DNA of 64,000 nt from Acidobacteria bacterium Ga0077551 (GTDB taxonomy: Bacteria; Pseudomonadota; Alphaproteobacteria; Caulobacterales; Hyphomonadaceae), in NCBI GenBank assembly GCA_001464545.1, contig LNFC01000009.1, forward strand, positions 1 to 64,000. Reading direction: 5' to 3'. Under the pieces are notes generated by a model. That model searched no databases. It was not told where the DNA came from and saw nothing but the letters and a program-made list of their open reading frames with translations. Positions 1 through 7,563 of this stretch are shown in pieces (position 1 is the first letter of the stretch; every line of letters begins with the position of its first letter). A program made the position numbers and the translations under genes.

Positions 1-654
1 ATCACCGAGGCGTTCGCCGGAACAGACGATGTCACGCTTGCCGAAGTCATGGGCACCGTGCTCGCGGCGACCGTCTTCCTCTGGATGGGCGTGTTCGGCC
101 CCGGCATGGCTTCGGGCCTGATCACCGGCGCCCCGCAGCTGGGCGCGGGCTCGGCTATTGGCGCGGCGGCAGGTGTCGCGGCCGGAACGGTCGCCGCAGG
201 TCTCGGTGCCAGGGGCGCGCTGGGCGCCGCCGCAGGCGGCGCGGCAAGCGCCGTCAAAGCTGGCGCCTCGATGGCGGGCGGCGCCCGCACGGCGTTCGAT
301 CTTGGATCAACCGCTTCCGGAAAGTCCGACGCTGCTGGCTTTGCCGCTGGAATTGGCGGCGTCGCCCAGGCGGCTGGGGACACGGTGCGCCGCGCGGCCT
401 CCGGCCCAGCCAGCGCTGTGCGCGATGCTTACCGGCGCGGCGCCCGCGGCACGTTCGAAAGCACCGGCGGCTCAAGCTCATCCACTGCCGAGAGCCCATC
501 CGCCTCATCGCCCGAGAAGAGCCCTGGCTGGGCGCGCGGCATGCGCGCCTCCCAAAGGCTCGGCGAAGCCCGCCAGCTCGCCATGCACAGCCTGCGCGAC
601 GGCGATCGCGGCTCTTCGGGCGCCGCCCCCTCTCTGAAAGACAAGGACGAGTAA
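1..654 (+). CDS. trbL: TrbL, conjugal transfer inner-membrane protein, C-terminal part
   Basis: The reading frame is open from base 1, so the gene is cut by the window edge; the first ATG in the track (base 49) is internal. The visible protein has one last hydrophobic segment (VLAATVFLWMGVFG) followed by a long Gly/Ala-rich low-complexity region and a hydrophilic Ser/Lys-rich tail. That is the usual C-terminus of TrbL/VirB6-like proteins. TrbL is a polytopic inner-membrane component of the mating-pair formation type IV secretion system. The next gene, trbF, starts 4 bp downstream, so they are co-transcribed. Identification depends strongly on the trbF-G-I order that follows. Confidence 0.85.
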   Translation: MTEAFAGTDDVTLAEVMGTVLAATVFLWMGVFGPGMASGLITGAPQLGAGSAIGAAAGVAAGTVAAGLGARGALGAAAGGAASAVKAGASMAGGARTAFDLGSTASGKSDAAGFAAGIGGVAQAAGDTVRRAASGPASAVRDAYRRGARGTFESTGGSSSSTAESPSASSPEKSPGWARGMRASQRLGEARQLAMHSLRDGDRGSSGAAPSLKDKDE

Positions 655-658
655 CCCC

Positions 659-1357
659 ATGCGCTTCAAACGCCCAACCGCTCACTATGGCACGTCGCCC
701 TATCCCGAGACGCCCTACCAGAAAGCCGGACAGGTCTGGGATGAGCGCATTGGCTCGGCCCGGGTCCAGGCGAAGAACTGGCGGCTGATGGCACTCGGGT
801 GCCTTACGCTCTCGTTCGCCACATCCGGCGCGCTGATCTGGCGGAGCCTGCAGTCGACGGTGACGCCCTATGTCGTCGAAGTTGACGAGACCGGCGCGGC
901 GAAGGCCATCGGGCCAGCCACCGAGACCTACACGCCGTCTGACGCGCAGATCGCGCATCATCTCGCCGGGTTCATCACCTTTGTGCGCAGCCTGTCGATC
1001 GATCCGGTGGTTGTCCGGGGGAACTGGCTCAAAGCCTACACCTTCGCCGGACCGGCAGCCGCCACCACGCTCTCAGAGTATGCCCGCGAGAATGATCCGT
1101 TTGCGGCGATCGGCCGGCGCTCACGCACGGTCGATGTCGTCAGCATCGTCCGTGTCAGCGAAGAAAGCTTCCAGGGCCGCTGGATCGAGAAAACCTATGA
1201 GGGCGGCGCGCTCACCGGCGCGAAGCGGTTCACGGGTGTTTTCACGATCACGGTCCAGCCGCCGAAAGATGCCGAGACCCTGCGCGCCAACCCCCTCGGC
1301 CTTTATGTCCGCTCGCTCAGCTGGAGCGAAGACCTTGTCACAGGAGAAAGACAATGA
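659..1357 (+). CDS. trbF: TrbF, VirB8-like conjugal transfer protein
   Basis: A 232-aa protein of typical TrbF length. It has a short cytoplasmic N-terminus (RFKRPTAHYGTSPYPETPYQKA), one transmembrane helix at about residues 44-64, then a periplasmic NTF2-like VirB8 domain with the family signature of a long region ending in NPLGLYVRSLSWSEDL. VirB8/TrbF nucleates the inner-membrane platform of the conjugative secretion channel. The stop overlaps the start of trbG by 4 bp (ATGA), indicating translational coupling inside the trb operon. Confidence 0.95.
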   Translation: MRFKRPTAHYGTSPYPETPYQKAGQVWDERIGSARVQAKNWRLMALGCLTLSFATSGALIWRSLQSTVTPYVVEVDETGAAKAIGPATETYTPSDAQIAHHLAGFITFVRSLSIDPVVVRGNWLKAYTFAGPAAATTLSEYARENDPFAAIGRRSRTVDVVSIVRVSEESFQGRWIEKTYEGGALTGAKRFTGVFTITVQPPKDAETLRANPLGLYVRSLSWSEDLVTGERQ

Positions 1358-2349
1358 CCCGGTTCCTGCTTGCCTCATCGGCTACCGCCCTGCTCGCGGC
1401 CTGCGCCACGCCGCTGCCACCAGAGCCGGTCATCGATACCGGCACCTTTATCGCGGCTATCCCACTGGCAGAGCCAAAGCCCGAACGAGTGGAGATTGTC
1501 GAAACGGCCATCGCGCTTCCCCTGCCAGGCCAGCTCAAGCCTCTTGACCCAGAGCCCGGCAAGAAAAGTCCGCAAACACCTGCAGCCGCCATCAAGGAAG
1601 GCCGCGCCGGCGCGGTGGTCGAGCCCTCCTCCGACGGCTTCGTCAATGCCGTCCAGATCTATCCTTATACGGAAGGTGCGCTCTACCGCCTCTATGCCAG
1701 CCCAGGCCAGGTCACGGATGTTGCGCTTCAGCCGGGAGAAAGCCTCGTGTCGGTCTCGGCGGGGGACACGGTGCGCTGGGTCGTCGGGGACACCGCGTCC
1801 GGTTCCGGCAGCGCGGCCCGTGCGCATATCCTGGTCAAGCCTGTTGCGACGGGCCTGCGCACCAACCTGATGATCGCGACCGACCGACGGACCTATCACC
1901 TCGAACTGGAATCGACCGCATCGACGTACATGGCAGCGCTCTCCTGGCGCTATCCGCAGGATGAGCTGGCGGGCCTCACGGCCCGCAACACGAGCGCTGC
2001 CGCAGAGGACGCCGTCTCGATCGAACGCGGCCTCAGCCTCGAGACCCTGAACTTCGACTACCGCGTCACGGGCGATACGCCGGACTGGAAACCCGTCCGT
2101 GTGTTCGATGACGGGCGCCAGGTGTTCATCCAGATGCCGGCAGCAATTTCTGCTTCCGAGATGCCGCCGCTCTTTGTCCTGTCATCCGAAGGAGAGGCCG
2201 AACTCGTCAACTACCGGGTCCGCGGGGCCTACTACATCGTCGACCGGCTGTTTGGCGCCGCCGAGCTGCGCCACGGGACAAGGCCCCAGACAGTCGTGCG
2301 GATTTCGAAAGTAAGCGCGGCGCAGAAGTCCCGCTGGTTCGGAGGTTGA
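1354..2349 (+). CDS. trbG: TrbG, VirB9-like conjugal transfer protein
   Basis: A 331-aa protein beginning with a lipoprotein-like signal (FLLASSATALLAAC). A proline-rich linker follows, then the VirB9/TrbG/CagX beta-rich domain: IYPYTEGALYRLYASPGQ early in the domain, LMIATDRRTYHLEL in the middle, and near the end the conserved FDDGRQVFIQMP and NYRVRGAYYIVDRLF motifs. TrbG forms the periplasmic/outer-membrane core complex with TrbI. It overlaps trbF by 4 bp and is followed after 4 bp by trbI. Confidence 0.95.
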   Translation: MTRFLLASSATALLAACATPLPPEPVIDTGTFIAAIPLAEPKPERVEIVETAIALPLPGQLKPLDPEPGKKSPQTPAAAIKEGRAGAVVEPSSDGFVNAVQIYPYTEGALYRLYASPGQVTDVALQPGESLVSVSAGDTVRWVVGDTASGSGSAARAHILVKPVATGLRTNLMIATDRRTYHLELESTASTYMAALSWRYPQDELAGLTARNTSAAAEDAVSIERGLSLETLNFDYRVTGDTPDWKPVRVFDDGRQVFIQMPAAISASEMPPLFVLSSEGEAELVNYRVRGAYYIVDRLFGAAELRHGTRPQTVVRISKVSAAQKSRWFGG

Positions 2350-2353
2350 GCCG

Positions 2354-3598
2354 ATGACCGAACCTCCCCCATTCAAGGAAGCAGCAAAGCAACTGCAGAT
2401 CCGCTCGGCGCCGAAGCCCGCCACACGGATCAACCGCAAACTCCTGATGGCCGGTGCAGGCCTCGGCGCGCTTGGCCTCTTTGCGGCAACCTCGATTGCG
2501 CTCGCGCCGCCGCGTCCTGCAAAGCCGGTCCAGCAGGAAGAGCTGGTCATGGCCGGCAAACGCAAGCCCGACGGGTTCTCGGCGCTACCGGCAGACTATA
2601 CGGCGCTTGCGGATGTGCCGGTGCTAGGGGCGCCGCTCTCCGGCGATCTCGGCTCGACCATTCTCGCCGCCGAGCAGGCTTACGGCATCGAAACAGAGTT
2701 CCAGACCGAGTACCGCACGGATTTTCGCACGCGTCCGGAAGACGAAGCTGTCCGCACCGCGCGGCTTGAAGCCGCTGCTCAAGCTGAAGAGGCTGCCCGC
2801 GCGCCACTCCTGTTCCGCCTTGGCGGGGCCGGTGCGCCGCCAACTTCAGCGCAGCCTACTCCGGAGCCTGGTTTCGACCTGTCTTCGCAGCTCCTCGCTC
2901 TCACACGGCAATCCCCGAACGCCGCATCAAGCAACGAGCCAGACCCGAACCTCCAGTCTCGCAAGGCCGCGTTTTCCCGTGAGCCGGCCTCAAGCCCGGT
3001 CTACAATCCGGACCGGGTGCAGGACCCGCTTTCGCCATACCAGCTGATGGCAGGCTCTCTGATCCCGGCGAGCCTTGTCACCGGCATCAACTCGGACCTT
3101 CCCGGCACGGTGATCGCGCAGGTCACGCAGAACGTCTACGACACCGTGCGCGGCCAGCACCTCCTGATCCCGCAGGGCAGCCGCCTGATCGGCCGCTATC
3201 AGTCGGAGGTCTCGTTCGGCCAGGACCGCGCACTCGTCGTCTGGGACCGGATCCTGATGCCCGATGGCAGCTCGATCACGATTTCTGAGCCGGGGAGCGA
3301 CGCCTCCGGCTACGCCGGCCTGAAAGACAGGACCGATCAACATTGGGATAAGGTGTTCGCGGCCGCCGGTCTCGCGACCCTGCTCGGCATCGGCGCTGAA
3401 CTCGGGCCAGGCGACGACGGCGACATCGAACGTGCGATCCGTCGCGGAACAACCGACACGATCAACGAAGCGGGCCAGCGGGCCGTTGATCGAAGCCTCA
3501 GCGTCCAGCCTTCGATCACCATCCGTCCCGGCTGGCCAGTCCGTGTCATCGTCACCAAGGATCTCGTCCTTCGCCCCTTTCAGGAGGCGGCCCCATGA
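2354..3598 (+). CDS. trbI: TrbI, VirB10-like conjugal transfer protein
   Basis: A 414-aa protein with a cytoplasmic N-terminus, one membrane helix at about residues 32-52, a Pro/Ala-rich periplasmic linker and a C-terminal VirB10/TrbI domain. Diagnostic motifs are YQLMAGSLIPASLVTGINSD, QNVYDTVRGQHLLIPQGS and the C-terminal RPGWPVRVIVTKDL. TrbI spans both membranes and links the energising inner-membrane components to the outer-membrane pore. Its last codons overlap the start of the DUF2274 gene by 4 bp. Confidence 0.95.
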   Translation: MTEPPPFKEAAKQLQIRSAPKPATRINRKLLMAGAGLGALGLFAATSIALAPPRPAKPVQQEELVMAGKRKPDGFSALPADYTALADVPVLGAPLSGDLGSTILAAEQAYGIETEFQTEYRTDFRTRPEDEAVRTARLEAAAQAEEAARAPLLFRLGGAGAPPTSAQPTPEPGFDLSSQLLALTRQSPNAASSNEPDPNLQSRKAAFSREPASSPVYNPDRVQDPLSPYQLMAGSLIPASLVTGINSDLPGTVIAQVTQNVYDTVRGQHLLIPQGSRLIGRYQSEVSFGQDRALVVWDRILMPDGSSITISEPGSDASGYAGLKDRTDQHWDKVFAAAGLATLLGIGAELGPGDDGDIERAIRRGTTDTINEAGQRAVDRSLSVQPSITIRPGWPVRVIVTKDLVLRPFQEAAP

Positions 3599-3831
3599 AC
3601 CTCCGCCTTGCAAAACTCGCCGACCGCACGCCGGTGAGGCTCACCCTCGCACTTGATCCGGAGACAGCGGCCGCGCTGCAAGATTATGCCGCAGTCTACC
3701 AAGAAGCTTATGGCGAAGCAGAGCGTAGCGAAACGCTCGCCGCCGCCATGATCGAGATGTTCCTGGCGTCAGATGCCGGGTTCAGACGGGCCCGGAAGGC
3801 CCTGCCCACCAATGCCAGCAAAGGAGACTGA
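3595..3831 (+). CDS. DUF2274 family protein downstream of trbI
   Basis: A 78-aa protein with the DUF2274 pattern: KLADRTPVRLTLALDPETAAALQDYAAVYQEAYGE, then LAAAMIEMFLASDAGFRRARK. Members are small and sit right after trbI on conjugative elements of alpha- and betaproteobacteria; the role is unknown. The N-terminal strand followed by two helices resembles a ribbon-helix-helix layout, so a DNA-binding regulator of transfer genes is possible, but that is only an inference. It overlaps trbI by 4 bp and precedes the DUF736 gene by 3 bp. Confidence 0.85.
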   Translation: MNLRLAKLADRTPVRLTLALDPETAAALQDYAAVYQEAYGEAERSETLAAAMIEMFLASDAGFRRARKALPTNASKGD

Positions 3832-3834
3832 CCC

Positions 3835-4149
3835 ATGGCACAGATCGGCGCATTTACCCTGAAGGACGGAGCCTGGACCGGGACCATCCGTACCATGACC
3901 ATCAACGTGAAGGCACAGCTTGTCCCCAACAGGGAAAAGGGAAAGAGCAAGGACACGCCTGATTTCCGGCTATACGCCGGCGGCGCAGAGCTCGGCGCCG
4001 CCTGGCGTCAGGACTCGAAGGATGGCGAAACCCCATACCTCGCCGTAAAATTCGATGATCCGAGCTTTGCCCAGCCGATGCGCGCAGCCTTCTTCGAAAA
4101 CGAAAAGGAAGGCACCGGCGTCCTCGTTTGGAACCGTCCGAAACAATAG
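3835..4149 (+). CDS. DUF736 family protein
   Basis: A 104-aa protein matching the DUF736 family: N-terminal MAQIGAFTLKDGAWTGTIRTMTIN, central DFRLYAGGAELGAAW and a C-terminal YLAVKFDDPSFAQPMRAAFFE. Family members are short cytoplasmic proteins found on conjugative plasmids and ICEs next to replication, partition or transfer genes. No biochemical function is established. It is the last gene of the trb-type block; 160 bp of non-coding DNA follow before the small HTH gene. Confidence 0.9.
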   Translation: MAQIGAFTLKDGAWTGTIRTMTINVKAQLVPNREKGKSKDTPDFRLYAGGAELGAAWRQDSKDGETPYLAVKFDDPSFAQPMRAAFFENEKEGTGVLVWNRPKQ

Positions 4150-4309
4150 AGATGCGCAGCAGCCGAGTCGTCTGCCTCGCCACAGGATCACAGATCGAAA
4201 GCATCGCGCGGAGGTCTTAAATGCGCCTTCCCGGACGGCGCCTTGACCGGGAACTGTGAGTTGGGAAGCGATGCTGCCAGCACGCCAACAGTACAAGGAG
4301 TAAAGTCAA

Positions 4310-4558
4310 ATGATGAGAAGCAGGCTCCACGACGCCGATTTTGTTGAGGAGACAAACTGGCTGACACCGAAACAGTGCTCAGAATTGACAGGATGGTCCC
4401 TGGCAGGGTTGGAAAAGCGTCGCGCACGCGGACAATGGCCACCCTATTCCATTCGCGCGGGGCGCCCCCGGTATCCGGGCGACTACATCCGGAAAAATTT
4501 CGCAGAGGCTGTCGTATCCAATACGGTTCAAGCAGCAACTTTGAGCGAAAAGCTCTAG
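4310..4558 (+). CDS. Small helix-turn-helix (MerR/AlpA-like) protein
   Basis: An 82-aa protein, ATG preceded by an AAGGAG ribosome site 9 bp upstream. The segment NWLTPKQCSELTGWSLAGLEKRRARGQWPPYS reads as a winged-helix DNA-binding domain of the MerR/excisionase superfamily, where an HTH is followed by a short wing containing GRPRYPGDYIR. Such proteins on mobile elements act as excisionases or as regulators of transfer. The sequence does not say which; the position between DUF736 and the cargo fits either. Confidence 0.6.
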   Translation: MMRSRLHDADFVEETNWLTPKQCSELTGWSLAGLEKRRARGQWPPYSIRAGRPRYPGDYIRKNFAEAVVSNTVQAATLSEKL

Positions 4559-4699
4559 CTAAGCTTTGTTCATTTAAATGCTCCTCGGGAGTTGGAACCT
4601 CTAATGGCCGATCTCCCTGCATCAAGAATCAAAAGCAAAATCCCTAAGAGCTTACCAGGGAGGCAATGCGCGCACCGCCGCTCGGCAAAGCATCCTAGT

Positions 4700-5509
4700 T
4701 TACCATCCGTTTCTGCGCTCCGCGAGGTCGATCAGACGGGTCCTGACAGGTACTATCAGGACCATGACACTCCGTCCGGCGGGCTCATCGCTCGCTCCAG
4801 CGCGCACTGCGTGCGCGAAGATCTCCTCTTCTTGGAGGTCATTGCCATTGAAATAGGTGCTGGCAGGCACGCGGCGCGTGTCGCGCGCTTCAGTGCACCG
4901 CTCGAACAGGAGACCCAGTACGTCCGAGTCCGCGCCAACTTCCTTGGCAGGGACCAGGGTCGAGGGCCAGTTCCTGGATTTCCGGTACCAGATCCGGCCC
5001 TTTGGGCCGTAGCAAATCAGGATTGAATAGAGTGGATCGGTGTCAACGAAACGAAGCGCTGTCGCTGTACGACTGGTTCGGAATTCAGCCGCAAGCTCGC
5101 CGATCGAACGAAATGATGGTCGATCATACGATTTAACCCTGGGCTCGAACATATATCTCGGCATGAGCAGTCCGGCAGAATAACTATCGGCCTGCCGCTC
5201 TTTCCCTGAGCCGGTATCCCGGGTCGAGCCAATCACGTCTTTCGAGCAATGCAGGTTCTGGTTCTTGTGGCATTGCCAGTGGCCAATTTCATGTCCGAGC
5301 GAGAAGCGCGCGCGTTCGGGCCCGCCCCGATCATCAATTGTGATGATCGCCCTGTCGCGGATGCCCATGATCTGCGCTTCGCACCCGTCCAGAGGACGGT
5401 ACCGGACCCTCGCCTTCAGCAGCCAGGCCAACGCCTCCAGATCAATCTGCTCGGGCGAGGTAATGCCGTAGCGTTGCATAAGGAGTTCAGGACGCAGAAA
5501 GACCGTCAC
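4700..5509 (-). CDS. ImmA/IrrE family metallo-endopeptidase
   Basis: A 269-aa protein with the zinc-protease signature GHEIGHW (H73, E74, H77) and the downstream KERQADSYSAGLLMP helix, whose E104 is the probable third zinc ligand. This is the standard ImmA/IrrE arrangement. The C-terminal about 130 residues are a less conserved domain that may sense a ligand or partner. Known relatives (ImmA of ICEBs1, IrrE/PprI of Deinococcus) cleave repressors and switch on mobile-element or stress genes. It is the last gene of a leftward operon (sigma-like, unknown, ImmA), overlapping the preceding gene by 4 bp. The likely role, by inference, is proteolytic control of a regulator, perhaps of the divergent ubiquitin-like operon. 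The substrate is not known. Confidence 0.88.
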   Translation of the reverse strand: MTVFLRPELLMQRYGITSPEQIDLEALAWLLKARVRYRPLDGCEAQIMGIRDRAIITIDDRGGPERARFSLGHEIGHWQCHKNQNLHCSKDVIGSTRDTGSGKERQADSYSAGLLMPRYMFEPRVKSYDRPSFRSIGELAAEFRTSRTATALRFVDTDPLYSILICYGPKGRIWYRKSRNWPSTLVPAKEVGADSDVLGLLFERCTEARDTRRVPASTYFNGNDLQEEEIFAHAVRAGASDEPAGRSVMVLIVPVRTRLIDLAERRNGW

Positions 5510-5940
5510 TTTTCGCTTTCATCGCCCAAGTCTATATTGAGCTCCTCAAGCAGCTCCAAAACATCTTCAAGCTGCGCCAGGGCATCCCTGTCCGAGAGCT
5601 CCGACCCGTCCGCATTTCTGGCCGCGATCGTCAGTTCGCTCAGTTCTGATTGGACCCGGTGCAGGAATGCACGCGCCTCGTCTGGGGCTTGAGGCCGGCT
5701 ACGAGCCTCTCGCTTTCGTCGATCTTCCAGGAACTCAACCCTGGCTTTCCTGAACTCAACAAAGCCTGCCCGCCCTTTCGCCGCAATCAAGGCACGCTCA
5801 AACACGGATAGGCCATCGCCAGACTTGAAACCGAGAGATTCCAGTTCTTGTTGAACCTCCGCATTGGTCATGCCGACAATGTCGTCGAGCACAGCGTCGT
5901 CCAGACGGTCGAGCTCGTCGCGCTTTTTAGATTCGGTCAT
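5506..5940 (-). CDS. Uncharacterised acidic protein between sigma-like and ImmA/IrrE genes
   Basis: A 144-aa protein with no family I recognise. It is highly charged and predicted mostly helical. The C-terminal third (DRDALAQLEDVLELLEELNIDLGDE) is a strongly acidic, leucine-rich helix. The central KARVEFLEDRRKREARSR is basic and may be a coiled coil. It overlaps both neighbours by 4 bp, so it is translated coupled to the sigma-like protein and the metallopeptidase. Because ImmA/IrrE enzymes cut small regulators, this protein is a reasonable candidate substrate or adaptor, for example an anti-sigma or inhibitor, but that is an inference from position only. Confidence 0.7.
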   Translation of the reverse strand: MTESKKRDELDRLDDAVLDDIVGMTNAEVQQELESLGFKSGDGLSVFERALIAAKGRAGFVEFRKARVEFLEDRRKREARSRPQAPDEARAFLHRVQSELSELTIAARNADGSELSDRDALAQLEDVLELLEELNIDLGDESEK

Positions 5941-6509
5941 GATCCTCTCCGACCTTCGAATTCACTTATCTTGCGGCGAATCCTTCGCCTGATGGTGGCG
6001 AGCTGGTCCTTTGAGACACCTGTCTGCACGCAAAGCTCTTCACCTGACAGCCCTTCAAACACGCCCAGCAAAACCAGCTGGGTCTCGTCATCGTCGAATT
6101 GCTCATACAACCAGGCATGAAATGCCGCGTCATGCTCGTCCCGGCAGATAGTGTCTTCAACACCCGCCCGGCCATCGCTAACCGTATCGGCGAACAAGCC
6201 GAGATCCGCCGGCGTCTCAGCATACCCTGCGTCTTCACGGCGGGCGCGCTTTCGCACTTCTGAACTTGCAATACTCTTCATGACACCGCCAAGAAAAGCG
6301 ACAATGTCAACATCCGGAGGCCTCTGGCGATCTCCACAAAGCACTCTTGTCAGGGCCTCCTGCAGGAGATCCTCAGGGCTGAGACGCGCACGCGCCGCAA
6401 AGTACCTCGAAATTAGGAGCAGGCGGTCACCCTGATGGCGACTGACCTCCTCAATCTCGTCTTTGCAGTCTTCTGCGGACCGCTTTCGTGCAGCGTCAGC
6501 GGCGCTCAT
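5937..6509 (-). CDS. Sigma-70 family (ECF-like) RNA polymerase sigma factor-like protein
   Basis: A 190-aa protein from the ATG at 6509, chosen because GGAG lies 7 bp upstream; the track start at 6575 lacks such a site. A region-2-like helix (RLSPEDLLQEALTRVL) is followed by a linker and a region-4-like HTH (LSGEELCVQTGVSKDQLATIRRRIRRKI). That is the two-domain layout of ECF sigma factors, though region 2 is shorter and less canonical than in classical members. It leads the operon with the unknown protein and ImmA/IrrE and is transcribed away from the ubiquitin-like operon. It may direct transcription of that operon. It could instead be a sigma-like DNA-binding regulator. Confidence 0.72.
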   Translation of the reverse strand: MSAADAARKRSAEDCKDEIEEVSRHQGDRLLLISRYFAARARLSPEDLLQEALTRVLCGDRQRPPDVDIVAFLGGVMKSIASSEVRKRARREDAGYAETPADLGLFADTVSDGRAGVEDTICRDEHDAAFHAWLYEQFDDDETQLVLLGVFEGLSGEELCVQTGVSKDQLATIRRRIRRKISEFEGRRGS

Positions 6510-6565
6510 GCTCCAGCTCCAGCTCATAGTATACCCATACTCATCTATGCGCGCCGCAACCCTGC

Positions 6566-6594
6566 ATTCGGACAACTTTGAAAACTGTCCGAAT
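6566..6594. promoter_or_regulatory. Perfect inverted repeat in the divergent intergenic region (candidate operator)
   Basis: ATTCGGACA, 11 bp, TGTCCGAAT: two exactly complementary 9-bp arms. It lies 57 bp upstream of the sigma-like start and about 70 bp upstream of the multiubiquitin start, where an operator could control both operons. The spacing between arm centres is 20 bp, about two helical turns, which fits a dimeric regulator. The regulator is not known. Confidence 0.6.
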
Positions 6595-6663
6595 TCAGCC
6601 GTGCGGCGAGCCTTTGTTTACGTGGGCACTGACGTTGCCCGGTGCAACAAAGGAAATCCAATC

Positions 6664-7563
6664 ATGACCTCCCAGAACCCTGAATATTTCGACCTGGAAA
6701 CGGCTGCTCGCTGCGGCCAGCCGGTGACGGCCGACCGCTACTTCAAGATCCGCATCGACGACCGGTCCTATAATGTGGACGATCCCAAACTGACCGGAAG
6801 CCAGCTCCTGAGGCTCAGCGGCAAACGGCCGATCGACGAACATCTTGTCTTTCTGAAGCTTGCCAATGGTGGGTTCGAGGAAATTCGCCTCGATGAAACC
6901 GTTGACCTGACACAGCCCGGCGTTGAGCGGTTCTTGACGTTCGACAGCAGCGCTTCCTATCGCTTGGTCATCGATGGTGAGCGCATCGAATGGGGCGCTC
7001 AGCTGATTACGGGCCTCAAGCTGAAGCAAATCGCCGGGGTTGACCCTGACAAATATGCACTCTGGCGTGAAGTGCGCGGAAGCGAAGATATTGAACTGGC
7101 GAATGAAGACATCATTGATCTCAGTGAACCTGGGCTCGAGCGCTTCTTCACGGTCATTGCCCAAACCACTGCCGGAGACGCAGGCCCCGCCCTTCCCCAA
7201 GCCGATCAGCGCTATCTTTCCGAACAGGGCTACCGGTACGAGCTCGCACACGAAGCGGGACAAACGGCAATCATCCTCAAGGCCGTCGACCTCCCGAAGG
7301 GGCGCTATGATGTGGAACTGGCTGACATTCTGATCATGCTTCCGCCCGGCTATCCGGATGCCCCTCCTGACATGTTCTATTGTCTGCCCTGGCTTCGGCT
7401 TGTCGCACGCGGCGCCTACCCCAATTGCGCTGATGTTCCGCTCTCCTTTCAGGGGCAGACCTGGCAAAGGTGGTCGCGCCATAACAATGAATGGCGCGCT
7501 GGCAAGGACGGCATCTGGACCATGCTGAAGCGCGTTGAACATGCACTGGCGGAGGCGGCCTAA
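6664..7563 (+). CDS. Tandem multiubiquitin domains fused to a prokaryotic E2-like domain
   Basis: A 299-aa protein. The ATG at 6664 has AAAGGAA 8 bp upstream; the track start at 6463 lies inside the divergent gene and is rejected. Residues about 25-94 and 99-166 are two related beta-grasp repeats. Each starts with a Y-F/R-x-I/V-I-D strand and ends with the matching pairs DLTQPGVERFLTF and DLSEPGLERFFTV, the multiubiquitin domain pattern. Residues about 180-297 are an E2/UBC-like domain of the Prok-E2_E type, with PPGYPDAPPDMF and a C-terminal WQRWSRH...W block. C255 in AYPNCADV lies 21 residues after the PP turn, as the catalytic Cys does in canonical E2s; C240 is the alternative. H273 may be the extra histidine of the family. 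No Gly-Gly follows either repeat. First gene of the operon, with a 1-bp overlap to the E1 gene. Confidence 0.88.
   Translation: MTSQNPEYFDLETAARCGQPVTADRYFKIRIDDRSYNVDDPKLTGSQLLRLSGKRPIDEHLVFLKLANGGFEEIRLDETVDLTQPGVERFLTFDSSASYRLVIDGERIEWGAQLITGLKLKQIAGVDPDKYALWREVRGSEDIELANEDIIDLSEPGLERFFTVIAQTTAGDAGPALPQADQRYLSEQGYRYELAHEAGQTAIILKAVDLPKGRYDVELADILIMLPPGYPDAPPDMFYCLPWLRLVARGAYPNCADVPLSFQGQTWQRWSRHNNEWRAGKDGIWTMLKRVEHALAEAA

Noticed and set aside
6463-6663. N-terminal 67-residue extension of the multiubiquitin-E2 ORF
   Set aside because: It lies within the divergent intergenic region and the sigma-like gene, and the ATG at 6664 has a good ribosome site.
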